Below, piece by piece: positions 1 to 7,471 of a stretch of 64,000 bases of DNA. Each line of letters opens with the position of its first letter. Position 1 is the stretch's first letter. The notes beneath the pieces are model-generated. The model did not search any database. It was not told the origin of the DNA and worked only from the letters and a program-made list of their open reading frames with translations. The translations under genes were made by a program, and so were the position numbers. The stretch comes from Streptomyces xanthophaeus (GTDB lineage Bacteria > Actinomycetota > Actinomycetes > Streptomycetales > Streptomycetaceae). The stretch lies in assembly GCF_030440515.1 (NCBI RefSeq), contig NZ_CP076543.1:7169001-7233000 (forward strand), in the 5' to 3' direction.

Positions 1-1916
1 ACCACGCCGATGTGGTCGACCATCACGCCCTTCGGCTCGCCGGTCGAGCCCGAAGTGAAGATCGTGTACGCGAGGTCCGCCGGCGTCTGCGCCGTGTCGG
101 GCCGGGCGTCGGTCCCGGACTCGAAGTCCTTGTCCACCCGGTAGCGGCGGGCCGTGGGGGGCCAGCTGATCCGGGAGTCCAGCCAGGACTGGGTGAGGAT
201 CCGGTCGACCTTGGCCTCGGTGAGCAGGCGGCGCAGCCGCTCCGGCGGCACGGACGGGTCCAGCGGCAGATAGGCGGCGCCGGAGGCGAGGATCCCGTAC
301 ACCGCGGCGTACTGCTCCCAGCCCTTCTCCATCACCACGGCGACCAGCTCGCCCGGAGCCGCCCCGTGGTCCCGCAACGTGTGCCCGATCCGCCAGGCGT
401 ACGAGGCCAGCTCGGCGTAGCTCAGCCGCCGCCCGGAGGCGTCCACCACGGCCTCGGCACCGGGGGTGCGCTCCACCTGCTGGGCGAACAGCTCGTGCAA
501 GGTGGTGTACGGGATCTGCCCCGCGGTGTCGTTGACCTGGCGGCGCAGCGTCCGCTCGGCTGCCGGGATCAGGTCGAAGCGCCGGGTGTGCAGGGACTCC
601 GGGTCCCGCGTGAGCCGCTCCAGGAGGTCCACGTACACGCCGAAGGCGGCGTCGACGAAGCCGGGCGCGAACGCCCCCTCGACGAAGTCCCAGATGACGC
701 GCAGCTCACCGGCCAGTTCGCGCAGCTGTACGTCGAGCGAGACCTGCGGGGTCTGCGAGATCGAGTACACCTCCCGGCCCAGGTCCGTGACGGGCCTGCG
801 CACCGGGTAGTCGAGCAGGCTGGTCACGACCACCGGCATGCCGGCCTGCGCGCCCACCCCGTGCAGCCGGGTCAGCTCGCGCAGCACCCGGACGCCGTTG
901 AAGGCGCCGTGCTCCGCGTCGCGGGCGAGCTGGTCGCGCAGGGCGTGCGCCCGGTCCAGGAAGGTCGCGCCCGAACCGTCGGCGGCGAGCATCACGGCAT
1001 TGGTGAAGTCACCGAGGACCCCGGCGATGTCCGGGTGCACCGCCGGGCGCTGGAAGATCGGGTAGTTGATGGTGAAGTCGGACTCCTCCGCCCAGCACCG
1101 GACCACCTCGGCGAAGGCGGCCGTGAGCAGGACCGACGGCGTCAGCCCCGCCTCGCGCGCCCGTGCCGAGAAGCGCTGCCAGTCCGCGGGGGAGAGGCGG
1201 TGCTCGCGCCGGTCGAAGCGCACCTCATGCCCGCCGCCGGCGGGGCCGCCCGTGGGCAGCGAGGGGGCCGGCGGCAGGGTGGGGACGCGCTCCACCCAGT
1301 AGTCGCGGGCGGCACGGAAGGCCTCGGTGTGCGGCAGGGCGTCCGCGCGCCAGCGGGCGTACTCCGCGAAGCCGATACCGGGCTCCGGGAGCTCGGTGTC
1401 CGGGTCCTCGTACAGGTCGACCAGCTCGGGGAAGAGCACCTGGAAGGCACTGGAGGCGTCCAGCACCTGCAGGTCGATCCCGAGGTGGACCCGGCTCAGG
1501 TTCCCCGGACCGCCCAGCCGGATGATCCGCAGGTCGAACAACGGCCAGCTGCCCACCGGGAAGACCACGTGGCTCATCTCGTCCCGCAGCGCGGCGAGCC
1601 GTTCCCGCGAGGCCTCGGCGGACAGCCCGCTCAGGTCCACGACCGGTATGTCGAAGGGCAGCGGGTCGGCCGGCACCCACTGGGTGCCGTCCGTGCGGCC
1701 GATCGCGCGGAGCATGTCGTGGCGGGCGACCACCTTGCGCCAGGCGGCGGCGAAACGCTCGGGATCGAGGTCCGCACGCTCCCATTCGAAGTAGCCGTAG
1801 CAGCCGATACCGCCCAGCTCGACTGCTTCACCTCGCCCGATCATCAGTGCCTGCTGCGTCTCGGTCATCGGGAAGGACGCGGCACTGTCCGCGCGAGCGG
1901 GCAGGAGCTCGGTCAT
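1..1916 (-). CDS. Non-ribosomal peptide synthetase, Cy-A start (partial)
   Basis: N-terminal 638 codons of an NRPS; the gene runs off the left edge of the window. The first domain is a heterocyclisation (Cy) rather than a plain condensation domain. FPMTETQQALMIGR at residues 15-28 matches Cy1. The diagnostic DxxxxDxxS reads D148-LQVL-D153-AS-S156, in place of HHxxxDG. PVVVTS, QTPQVSLD and a GVYVDLLERL-type Cy7 follow. An adenylation domain begins near residue 480 (LPLDP core A2; FTSGSTGEPKG core A3) and is cut by the edge. Cy domains condense and cyclise Cys, Ser or Thr to thiazoline or oxazoline rings. No carrier domain precedes Cy, so the upstream acyl or aryl group must be presented by another protein. 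ATG at 1916 has GGAG about 8 nt upstream. The A-domain specificity pocket and later domains are not visible. Confidence 0.95.
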   Translation of the reverse strand, partial: MTELLPARADSAASFPMTETQQALMIGRGEAVELGGIGCYGYFEWERADLDPERFAAAWRKVVARHDMLRAIGRTDGTQWVPADPLPFDIPVVDLSGLSAEASRERLAALRDEMSHVVFPVGSWPLFDLRIIRLGGPGNLSRVHLGIDLQVLDASSAFQVLFPELVDLYEDPDTELPEPGIGFAEYARWRADALPHTEAFRAARDYWVERVPTLPPAPSLPTGGPAGGGHEVRFDRREHRLSPADWQRFSARAREAGLTPSVLLTAAFAEVVRCWAEESDFTINYPIFQRPAVHPDIAGVLGDFTNAVMLAADGSGATFLDRAHALRDQLARDAEHGAFNGVRVLRELTRLHGVGAQAGMPVVVTSLLDYPVRRPVTDLGREVYSISQTPQVSLDVQLRELAGELRVIWDFVEGAFAPGFVDAAFGVYVDLLERLTRDPESLHTRRFDLIPAAERTLRRQVNDTAGQIPYTTLHELFAQQVERTPGAEAVVDASGRRLSYAELASYAWRIGHTLRDHGAAPGELVAVVMEKGWEQYAAVYGILASGAAYLPLDPSVPPERLRRLLTEAKVDRILTQSWLDSRISWPPTARRYRVDKDFESGTDARPDTAQTPADLAYTIFTSGSTGEPKGVMVDHIGV

Positions 1917-1982
1917 GGTCCAACTCCATTCGGTGTTACGGGCCGTTGGCTGGTGCTTGCCTGGGGTGGTGACGGGCCGGAG

Positions 1983-2004
1983 CGCCCTGCTGCGGGGCAG
2001 GGCG
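1983..2004 (-). terminator. Hairpin after the short SARP gene
   Basis: Eight-base perfect arms (CGCCCTGC / GCAGGGCG, loop of 6) sit just downstream of the SARP stop codon in the direction of minus-strand transcription. No T-run follows. It could separate SARP transcription from the NRPS start at 1916, leaving 1917-1982 for an NRPS promoter. Confidence 0.4.
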
Positions 2005-2007
2005 AGG

Positions 2008-3900
2008 CTAGGGGCGGCGAGTTAGCCGCCGGTTATGTTCCGTGCGGGCGGCGGCGGTGGCGCCGGTGGCGGCGGTCCCGTGGCCGGGCGCGGCCCCCTC
2101 GCCCAGGGAGAGCGCGAAGAGCCGTACGAGCGGATGGAACAGGTAGCAGGGCTGGCCCCACTCGTCCGCGCCGCTGACCTCCAGCAGGGCCGCGTCGGCG
2201 AGCGCCTCCAGCAGCCGCTCGGCCTCGGTCTCCGGCAGGCTCAGCGCCATCGCCGCGTCCGCGGCCGGGAACGGCTGCGGGCCGAGCGCGGCCAGCGCCG
2301 GGAACACCGCCCGCACCTCGGGGTCCAGCGCCCGCCAGGACGGCAGCAGCGAGCCGTGCACGTCCAGATCGCCCGAGTGCAACTCCCGCAGCCGGGTGAC
2401 GGGATCCGCCAGCCGGCGGGCCAGCCGGTCCGGGGTGGAGTGCGGCCGGGCGGCGATCCGGGTCCCGACGATCCGCAGGGCCAGCGGCAGACCGGCGCAG
2501 TGCTCGACGATCGCGGACGCCGCACCGGGTGCCGAGGCCACCCGGGCAGGACCGGCCGCGGCCGAGAGCAGCTCCAGCGAGTCCCGGGGCGCCAGAGGAG
2601 CCAGGGCCACGGTGTGCGCCCCCGCCACGGTGGGCAGGGCGGTCCGCCCGGTGACCAGGACCGCCGGCTCCGGGGTGTTGGGCAGCAGCGGCCCCAACTG
2701 GGCCGCCCCGGAGGCGTTGTCCAGCACGATCAGCAGCTGCCGGCCCCGGGTCCGCTCCCGGTAGAGCCGGACCAGCTGGTCCTGGTCGTCACCGTCCGGT
2801 ACGTCGTCCATCGGCCCCAGTGCGCGCAGCAGCCCGCGCAGCACCCGGGTGGGGTGCCGGGGAGTGCCGTCGGGCGCGCGCAGGTCGGCGTACAACTGCC
2901 CGTCGGGGAAGTGCCGCTGGCAGCGGTGGGCCGCGTGGACGGCCAGGGCGGTCTTGCCGAGCCCGGCCATACCGGTGACCAGGACCCGGCGGGGCCGCCC
3001 CGAGCCCTGCGCATCGGGGGCCAGCGCACGGCACAGCAGCTCCAGTTCGGGCTCCCGGCCGGTGAAGTCGACGGTGTCGGGGGGCAGCATGGCCGGAGCG
3101 CCGTCCGGGCGGCCGGACGCGTCCCGCCGGGGGCCGGCCAGGACGGCGGGGGCTGTGCACGGCTGCCGGTCCAGCGTGCCCTCCAGCAGCGCCCGGTAGG
3201 TGGCCTGGAGCTCCTCGCCGGGGTTCACGCCGAGCTCGTCGGCGAGCACCGCGCGACCGTGGTGGTAGAGGTGGATGGCGTCCGCCTGCCGCCCCGACCG
3301 GCACAGGGCGGTCATCAGCTGGCACCGGATGCGCTCGCGCAGCGGGAACTCGGCGACCAGGCCGGTGAGCTCGCCGGTGATCTGCTCGTGCCGGCCCAGC
3401 GCGAGATCGGCCGCGATGCGGTGCTCCAGCGTGACCGCCCGGGCCTCGGTGAGCCGCGGCGCCTCGGCGTCGGCGAGGTATTCCGTGGCGTTGGCGAAGG
3501 GCAGGCCGTTCCACCGGGCCAGGGCGCCGCGCAGCAGCTCACCGGCCTTTTCGAAGTCCTCGGCGATCAGTGCCTCGCGGCCGCCGAGCGCCAGCTTCTC
3601 GAATTCGCTCAGGTCAAGGGTTGCATTACCGATGCTCATGGCATATCCGGGCGGCCGACGATCGATCAGAACATCGTCGCCGAGAATCTTGCGCAAGCGG
3701 GAAACATAGGTGTAGAGCTGGGCGCTGACGGTGGCCGGCGGCGCCCAGCCCCACAGCAGCCGGCACAGCCGTTCGTCGGAGATCACCTCTTCACGGGCCA
3801 CGAGGAGCGCCGCGAGCACGGTGTGCAGCTTCGCCCCGGAGAACGCGACCCGACGGCCGTCCCGCCGTACCTCGACCGGCCCGAGCACTCGGAATTCCAT
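2008..3900 (-). CDS. SARP-family transcriptional activator with NB-ARC domain
   Basis: A Streptomyces antibiotic regulatory protein of about 630 aa. The order is a Trans_reg_C winged helix (about 1-95; MEFRVLGPVEV start), a bacterial transcriptional activation domain (about 100-245), and an NB-ARC/AAA ATPase domain with Walker A GMAGLGKT. It ends soon after the ATPase domain, with no TPR array, so it is intermediate between small SARPs and full AfsR. SARPs bind direct heptamer repeats near cluster promoters and activate biosynthetic genes, here probably the NRPS 91 bp downstream on the same strand and/or the divergent peptide. An ATG 12 nt further upstream (3912) is possible; the MEFRVLGP start is preferred because it matches the family N-terminus. 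Neither start has a strong ribosome-binding site. Confidence 0.92.
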   Translation of the reverse strand: MEFRVLGPVEVRRDGRRVAFSGAKLHTVLAALLVAREEVISDERLCRLLWGWAPPATVSAQLYTYVSRLRKILGDDVLIDRRPPGYAMSIGNATLDLSEFEKLALGGREALIAEDFEKAGELLRGALARWNGLPFANATEYLADAEAPRLTEARAVTLEHRIAADLALGRHEQITGELTGLVAEFPLRERIRCQLMTALCRSGRQADAIHLYHHGRAVLADELGVNPGEELQATYRALLEGTLDRQPCTAPAVLAGPRRDASGRPDGAPAMLPPDTVDFTGREPELELLCRALAPDAQGSGRPRRVLVTGMAGLGKTALAVHAAHRCQRHFPDGQLYADLRAPDGTPRHPTRVLRGLLRALGPMDDVPDGDDQDQLVRLYRERTRGRQLLIVLDNASGAAQLGPLLPNTPEPAVLVTGRTALPTVAGAHTVALAPLAPRDSLELLSAAAGPARVASAPGAASAIVEHCAGLPLALRIVGTRIAARPHSTPDRLARRLADPVTRLRELHSGDLDVHGSLLPSWRALDPEVRAVFPALAALGPQPFPAADAAMALSLPETEAERLLEALADAALLEVSGADEWGQPCYLFHPLVRLFALSLGEGAAPGHGTAATGATAAARTEHNRRLTRRP

Positions 3901-4010
3901 GTACCGCCCCATCCGTGATTCATGGAGAAGAATCTCTGGACGAAGCTAGTGGAGTGCGTTGTCTCCTCGATATCGTGGCGATTTCGAGGGCGGCCCGGGT
4001 CACGAAATCG

Positions 4011-4051
4011 ATGGAACACGGAAGGAAAAGGAGGCGTCCCTACTGTTCCAT
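4011..4051. promoter_or_regulatory. Inverted repeat in the SARP/peptide divergent region
   Basis: ATGGAACA at 4011-4018 and TGTTCCAT at 4044-4051 form perfect 8-bp inverted arms separated by 25 bp, with CGA flanking both outer ends. They lie between the divergent SARP and secreted-peptide genes, just upstream of the peptide. They may be paired operator half-sites or a leader stem-loop; no clear -10/-35 pair was found. Confidence 0.35.
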
Positions 4052-4100
4052 TCGTGCCGCAGCGAGCGGCAGTGATGCTCCACCGAGAGGGGATTCCCAG

Positions 4101-4322
4101 ATGCGCAGCACGCGGACGGTGAAGACGGCGAACACGGCGGCGGCGGCCTGCCTGCTCGTTCTTGCGGGGGTGTTCGTCGGCGTGGGGGGAGCGTCGGCCG
4201 TCCTGGCGGACACGCACACCACCGTGCAGGCCGACGACGACATGCCCTGGGGCGTCGTCAAGCCGCTGGTCCCCCCGCACCCCGGCTCCGCCGGCAAGCA
4301 CGGCGACATGCCCTGGGGCTGA
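4101..4322 (+). CDS. Small secreted peptide with duplicated DMPWG motif
   Basis: A 73-aa protein I do not recognise as a named family. ATG at 4101 follows a GAGAGGGG purine run. The N-terminus is a signal peptide: MRSTRTVKTA, then a hydrophobic stretch of about 20 residues ending near ASA. The mature part is only about 40 residues, acidic then Pro/Gly-rich, and contains DDDMPWG and a second exact DMPWG forming the C-terminus. It is transcribed divergently from the short SARP and converges on the P450 gene 57 bp away. The repeat and the P450/NRPS context suggest a secreted cluster-associated peptide, possibly a modified or signalling peptide, but no modifying enzyme is encoded on the same strand. 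It has no Cys, so it is neither a lanthipeptide nor disulfide-rich. Confidence 0.75.
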   Translation: MRSTRTVKTANTAAAACLLVLAGVFVGVGGASAVLADTHTTVQADDDMPWGVVKPLVPPHPGSAGKHGDMPWG

Positions 4323-4341
4323 CCGGTCCCCGCTCCGGCCC

Positions 4342-4362
4342 GGCCGCCCACGGTTCGCGGCC
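4342..4362. terminator. Hairpin between convergent peptide and P450 genes
   Basis: GGCCGC and GCGGCC form perfect 6-bp arms around a 9-nt loop in the 57-bp gap between the two convergent stop codons. This position suits a bidirectional terminator, but the stem is short and there is no T-run. Confidence 0.35.
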
Positions 4363-4379
4363 TGCCCGCTGCCACCGGG

Positions 4380-5648
4380 TCAGTCGCGGATGCCGTCGAT
4401 GTCGACCAGGACGTGCCGCGGTCCGCGGAAGATCTGGTTGCGCCGGTACGGCGGCGGGTCCTCGACGAGCCGGGGGTTTTCCACCCGGCGGACGAACTCG
4501 CCGACCGCGTTCTGGACTTCGAGCCGCGCGAGCGGAGCGCCGAAGCAGAAGTGGATGCCCTGGCCGAATCCGAGGTGCTGGTTGTCGCGGCGCTCGAGGT
4601 CGAGCTCGTCGGGGTCGGTGAACTGTTCCGGGTCGCGGTTCGCCGAGCCGTACGCCAGGAAGACCGGTGCCCCCTTCGGGATGGTGGTGCCGGCGATGTC
4701 GATGTCTTCCACGGCGGAGCGGGTGGGCCAGAACTGCACCGAAGACTCGAAGCGCAGCAGCTCCTCCACCCCGGGCACGATCAGTTCGGGCCGGCGGCGC
4801 AGCTTGTCGAGCGCGTCGGGGTGCCGCAGCAGGGTGAGCACGCTGTGGGCGATGAGATTGACCGTGGTCTCGTGCCCGGCGAAGATCAGGAGCAGGGCAT
4901 TGCTCGTGAGCAGGCCCTTGGACATCCGTCCCTCCGGGCCGTCCTCGTTCACCATCGCCGAGAGCATGCCGGGGCCGGGCTGCCGTGCGTACCGGTCGTA
5001 CAGCTCGGCCGCGAACCGTCCGAACTCCTGCACGGCCTGATTGCCCCCGGCCAGCCGCGCCTGGAAGTCTTCGGAGGCTGTCTCGGGGCCGTACTCCCAA
5101 GCGTCCAGGGCGGTTTCGATCCAGTGGTGGAAGCGTGGCTCGTCCTCCAGCGGCACGCCCAGCACCTTGCAGATCACCGTCACCGGCAGGGGATAGGCGA
5201 ACTCGTCGACGGCATCGATCCGGGTCTTGCCCCGCATGTGGTCCAGGAGGCCGCCGACGAGGCGCCGGATCTCTGGCTCCAGGCCGGAGATCAGGTCGGG
5301 CGCATGGGGCGGGCCGACGAAATGCGGGGTCATCGTCCGGCGATCCCGGTCGTGCTCGGGTGGATCGCAGGTGATGATGCTCGGCTCGGCCTCCGGTTCC
5401 GCCGAGGCCTCCGCCGAGCTCTCCGCCGCGCCCTCCGCCTGGGCCGGGGCCGGGGCCGGACCCTTCCGCGGATCCGAACTGATCCGGGGGTCGTGGAGCA
5501 GCGTGACGATCTCCCGGTAGGTGCTGACGACGTAGGTCCCGTCCGGCTGCCGCGCCACCGGTGTCTTGCGCAGTTCTTCGTAGAAGGGGTACGGATCGGC
5601 GCGGTTGGCGAAGCGCAGGGCCTGCTGCCAGGGGGTTTCCTCGGCCAC
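4380..5648 (-). CDS. Cytochrome P450
   Basis: A 422-aa soluble bacterial P450. The I-helix oxygen-activation motif AGHETT is at 257-262, the K-helix ExxR at E296-R299, and the haem-binding loop FGQGIHFCFG carries the axial ligand C368. The class uses NAD(P)H electrons, via a reductase and ferredoxin, to hydroxylate or oxidatively couple substrates. Both partners are encoded directly upstream in the same operon, with a 28-bp gap to the reductase. Oddity: residues 64-89 are an Ala/Glu/Pro/Ser-rich low-complexity insertion after RKG, before the IITCDPPEHD segment, which is not usual in this family. The likely substrate is the NRPS product, or less likely the neighbouring DMPWG peptide; the sequence alone cannot decide. 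Confidence 0.95.
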   Translation of the reverse strand: MAEETPWQQALRFANRADPYPFYEELRKTPVARQPDGTYVVSTYREIVTLLHDPRISSDPRKGPAPAPAQAEGAAESSAEASAEPEAEPSIITCDPPEHDRDRRTMTPHFVGPPHAPDLISGLEPEIRRLVGGLLDHMRGKTRIDAVDEFAYPLPVTVICKVLGVPLEDEPRFHHWIETALDAWEYGPETASEDFQARLAGGNQAVQEFGRFAAELYDRYARQPGPGMLSAMVNEDGPEGRMSKGLLTSNALLLIFAGHETTVNLIAHSVLTLLRHPDALDKLRRRPELIVPGVEELLRFESSVQFWPTRSAVEDIDIAGTTIPKGAPVFLAYGSANRDPEQFTDPDELDLERRDNQHLGFGQGIHFCFGAPLARLEVQNAVGEFVRRVENPRLVEDPPPYRRNQIFRGPRHVLVDIDGIRD

Positions 5649-5676
5649 GAGGCTCCCCTCCTTCTTCCTGTCGGTG

Positions 5677-7080
5677 TCAGCGATGCCGAGGCCGGAACTC
5701 GGCCGTCCGCCCGCTCGGGGCGTGGCCGGTCAGGACGACGTCGGGCACCTCCGTCGGGACGCCGGGTTCCGGGAACTCGGCCGGCATCGGCTTCATGTCG
5801 GACGGCCGGTCCCAGCCCGGAGGCGGAGGCGGAAACGGACCGGAACGCTCGATCAGCTTCCCGTAGTACTCCAGCCACTTGCCGTGATCGAACGTGACAG
5901 CCGCGACGATGCGTCCCCGGTGACCGTAGGCGGCGGCGAAACGGCGCTCCGCGACGGAGCCCTGCGTGAAGACGATCTCGTCACCGAAAGACGGCACGCC
6001 GACGGACTTGATGTTGACGCCGAACTGGCCGGACCAGAAGCCGGGGACCAGCAGGTGCGGGCGATAGTGGGGCTCGAGGTTCACCATGTTGTGCGCCGCC
6101 ACCTCGGCGCCGAAAACGGCGTTGTCCCAGTGCTCCATCGCGAGGAACTGGTACTCGTACAGCACATGCGGCGCACGCGCCACGTCCCCCGCCACGTAGA
6201 TGCTGTCGGTGACCACGCCGTTGATGTCGAAGGCACGCCCTCCGGCGTCGCACCCGACGCCCCAGAAGCCGGCCGCCAGCCCGGCCCCCTCCAGCCATTC
6301 CACGTTGCGGATCGAACCCAGCGAGGCCACCACCACGTCGGCGTCGACGACGGCTGCGTCCGAGAGCCGGGCACGCCGCACGTGTCCGCCGGAGTCGCCC
6401 TCCAGCGACGACACACCGAGCCCGCAGCGCAGGTCCACGCCGTGATCGCGCTGCATCTGCGCGGCGATCTCCCCGATCACCCCGCCGAGCGCGCCGCTCA
6501 GCGGCGCCGAACCCCGCTCGACGACGGTCACCGGGATCCCGAGCTCCCGGCAGACGGAGGCCACTTCCGAGCCGATGAACCCGGCGCCGATCACCAGGAC
6601 CCGCGACGGCGGTGCGGCCAGTTCCTTCTGCAGCTGTGCGGCGTCGTCACACGAGCGGATCGTGTGGACCCCCTGGAGGGCGGCCTCGGCCGGGTTCGGC
6701 CACTGCCGCGCGCGCGTGCCCGTGGCGATCAGCAACCGGTCGTACCCGACCTGTCCGCCGTCGGCCAGGCGCACCTGCTTCGCGGCCCGGTCCAGCCCGG
6801 TGGCGGCCACCCCGAGCCGCCAGTCCGCATCCACGTCTCGCATGCGGGGAAGCTTGGTGTGGTCGGCCGGCACCCAGCCCTTGAGCACCTGCTTGGACAG
6901 CGGGGGACGGTCGTAGGGCTCGTACGGCTCGTCCCCGATGATGGTCAGGGAACCCGTGAAACCCTCCTCGCGCAGGGCTTCCGCGGCCCGCAGCCCGGCC
7001 AGGGAGGCACCCACGACGACGATCCGGCCGTTGGCCTTGAACTCGCGCACCAGCTCCGCCACCGTCGCCGGCAAGGTCAT
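5677..7080 (-). CDS. FAD-dependent ferredoxin reductase
   Basis: A 467-aa pyridine nucleotide-disulfide oxidoreductase-type ferredoxin reductase. An FAD-binding Rossmann motif (VVVGASLAGLRAAE) lies near residue 20, a second NAD(P)-binding motif (VLVIGAGFIGSE) near 160, and the YVAGD FAD motif near 310. It takes electrons from NAD(P)H and passes them to the adjacent ferredoxin for the P450. The ATG at 7080 overlaps the ferredoxin stop as ATGA, a sign of translational coupling, so the longer upstream reading frame was not used. The C-terminus has a short Pro-rich stretch (PFPPPPPGW). Confidence 0.93.
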   Translation of the reverse strand: MTLPATVAELVREFKANGRIVVVGASLAGLRAAEALREEGFTGSLTIIGDEPYEPYDRPPLSKQVLKGWVPADHTKLPRMRDVDADWRLGVAATGLDRAAKQVRLADGGQVGYDRLLIATGTRARQWPNPAEAALQGVHTIRSCDDAAQLQKELAAPPSRVLVIGAGFIGSEVASVCRELGIPVTVVERGSAPLSGALGGVIGEIAAQMQRDHGVDLRCGLGVSSLEGDSGGHVRRARLSDAAVVDADVVVASLGSIRNVEWLEGAGLAAGFWGVGCDAGGRAFDINGVVTDSIYVAGDVARAPHVLYEYQFLAMEHWDNAVFGAEVAAHNMVNLEPHYRPHLLVPGFWSGQFGVNIKSVGVPSFGDEIVFTQGSVAERRFAAAYGHRGRIVAAVTFDHGKWLEYYGKLIERSGPFPPPPPGWDRPSDMKPMPAEFPEPGVPTEVPDVVLTGHAPSGRTAEFRPRHR

Positions 7081-7295
7081 GACGTCTCGCCCCGCTCCGC
7101 ACCGTTCAGGCGATCGATCACGATCGCCCGCACCGGACACGCCGCAGCGGCTCGCTCGACCTGCAGGCGCCGCTCGTCATCGGGGTTCGGCTCGTAGGTG
7201 AGTGCCTCCTGACCACCCAGCCTGAAGACCTCGTGAGCCAGATACACGCATTGTGCGTATCCCTGGCATCGATTCAGGTCCACGACGATCCGCAT
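7077..7295 (-). CDS. 3Fe-4S-type ferredoxin
   Basis: A 72-aa ferredoxin of the actinobacterial P450-partner type. Cluster ligands are C10, C16 and C53 (CP). The position that would be the extra Cys of a 4Fe-4S protein is Y13, so a 3Fe-4S cluster is expected. It shuttles electrons from the FAD reductase to the P450. ATG at 7295 has a GGAGT ribosome-binding site, and the stop overlaps the reductase start. It is the first gene of the ferredoxin / reductase / P450 operon. The 176 bp upstream separate it from the large SARP and hold an A-run but no clear promoter. Confidence 0.93.
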   Translation of the reverse strand: MRIVVDLNRCQGYAQCVYLAHEVFRLGGQEALTYEPNPDDERRLQVERAAAACPVRAIVIDRLNGAERGETS

Positions 7296-7471
7296 GGGGA
7301 GACTCCTTCCGCTCCGCCTCCCCCCGGCCGGACACGTCACAGTCCGAAGGGCGCCCTGCGCATCGACGCGTCGGCACAGAGACCCGCTCCGGTCATTGCG
7401 TCCTAAAAAAATCCTCGTCCCGCCCACCAGCGACCGCAAACCCGCCAGGTGTCCCGCCCGCGCCGGCACAC

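Noticed and set aside
12..2177. Long plus-strand ORF (721 codons) over the NRPS
   Set aside because: It is antisense to clear Cy/A-domain sequence; its translation is Arg/Gly/Pro-rich without domains, a codon-bias shadow.
4101..4322. Lanthipeptide or lasso-peptide precursor
   Set aside because: There are no Cys for lanthionine rings, a Sec-type signal peptide is present, and no cyclase, protease or RRE gene is nearby.
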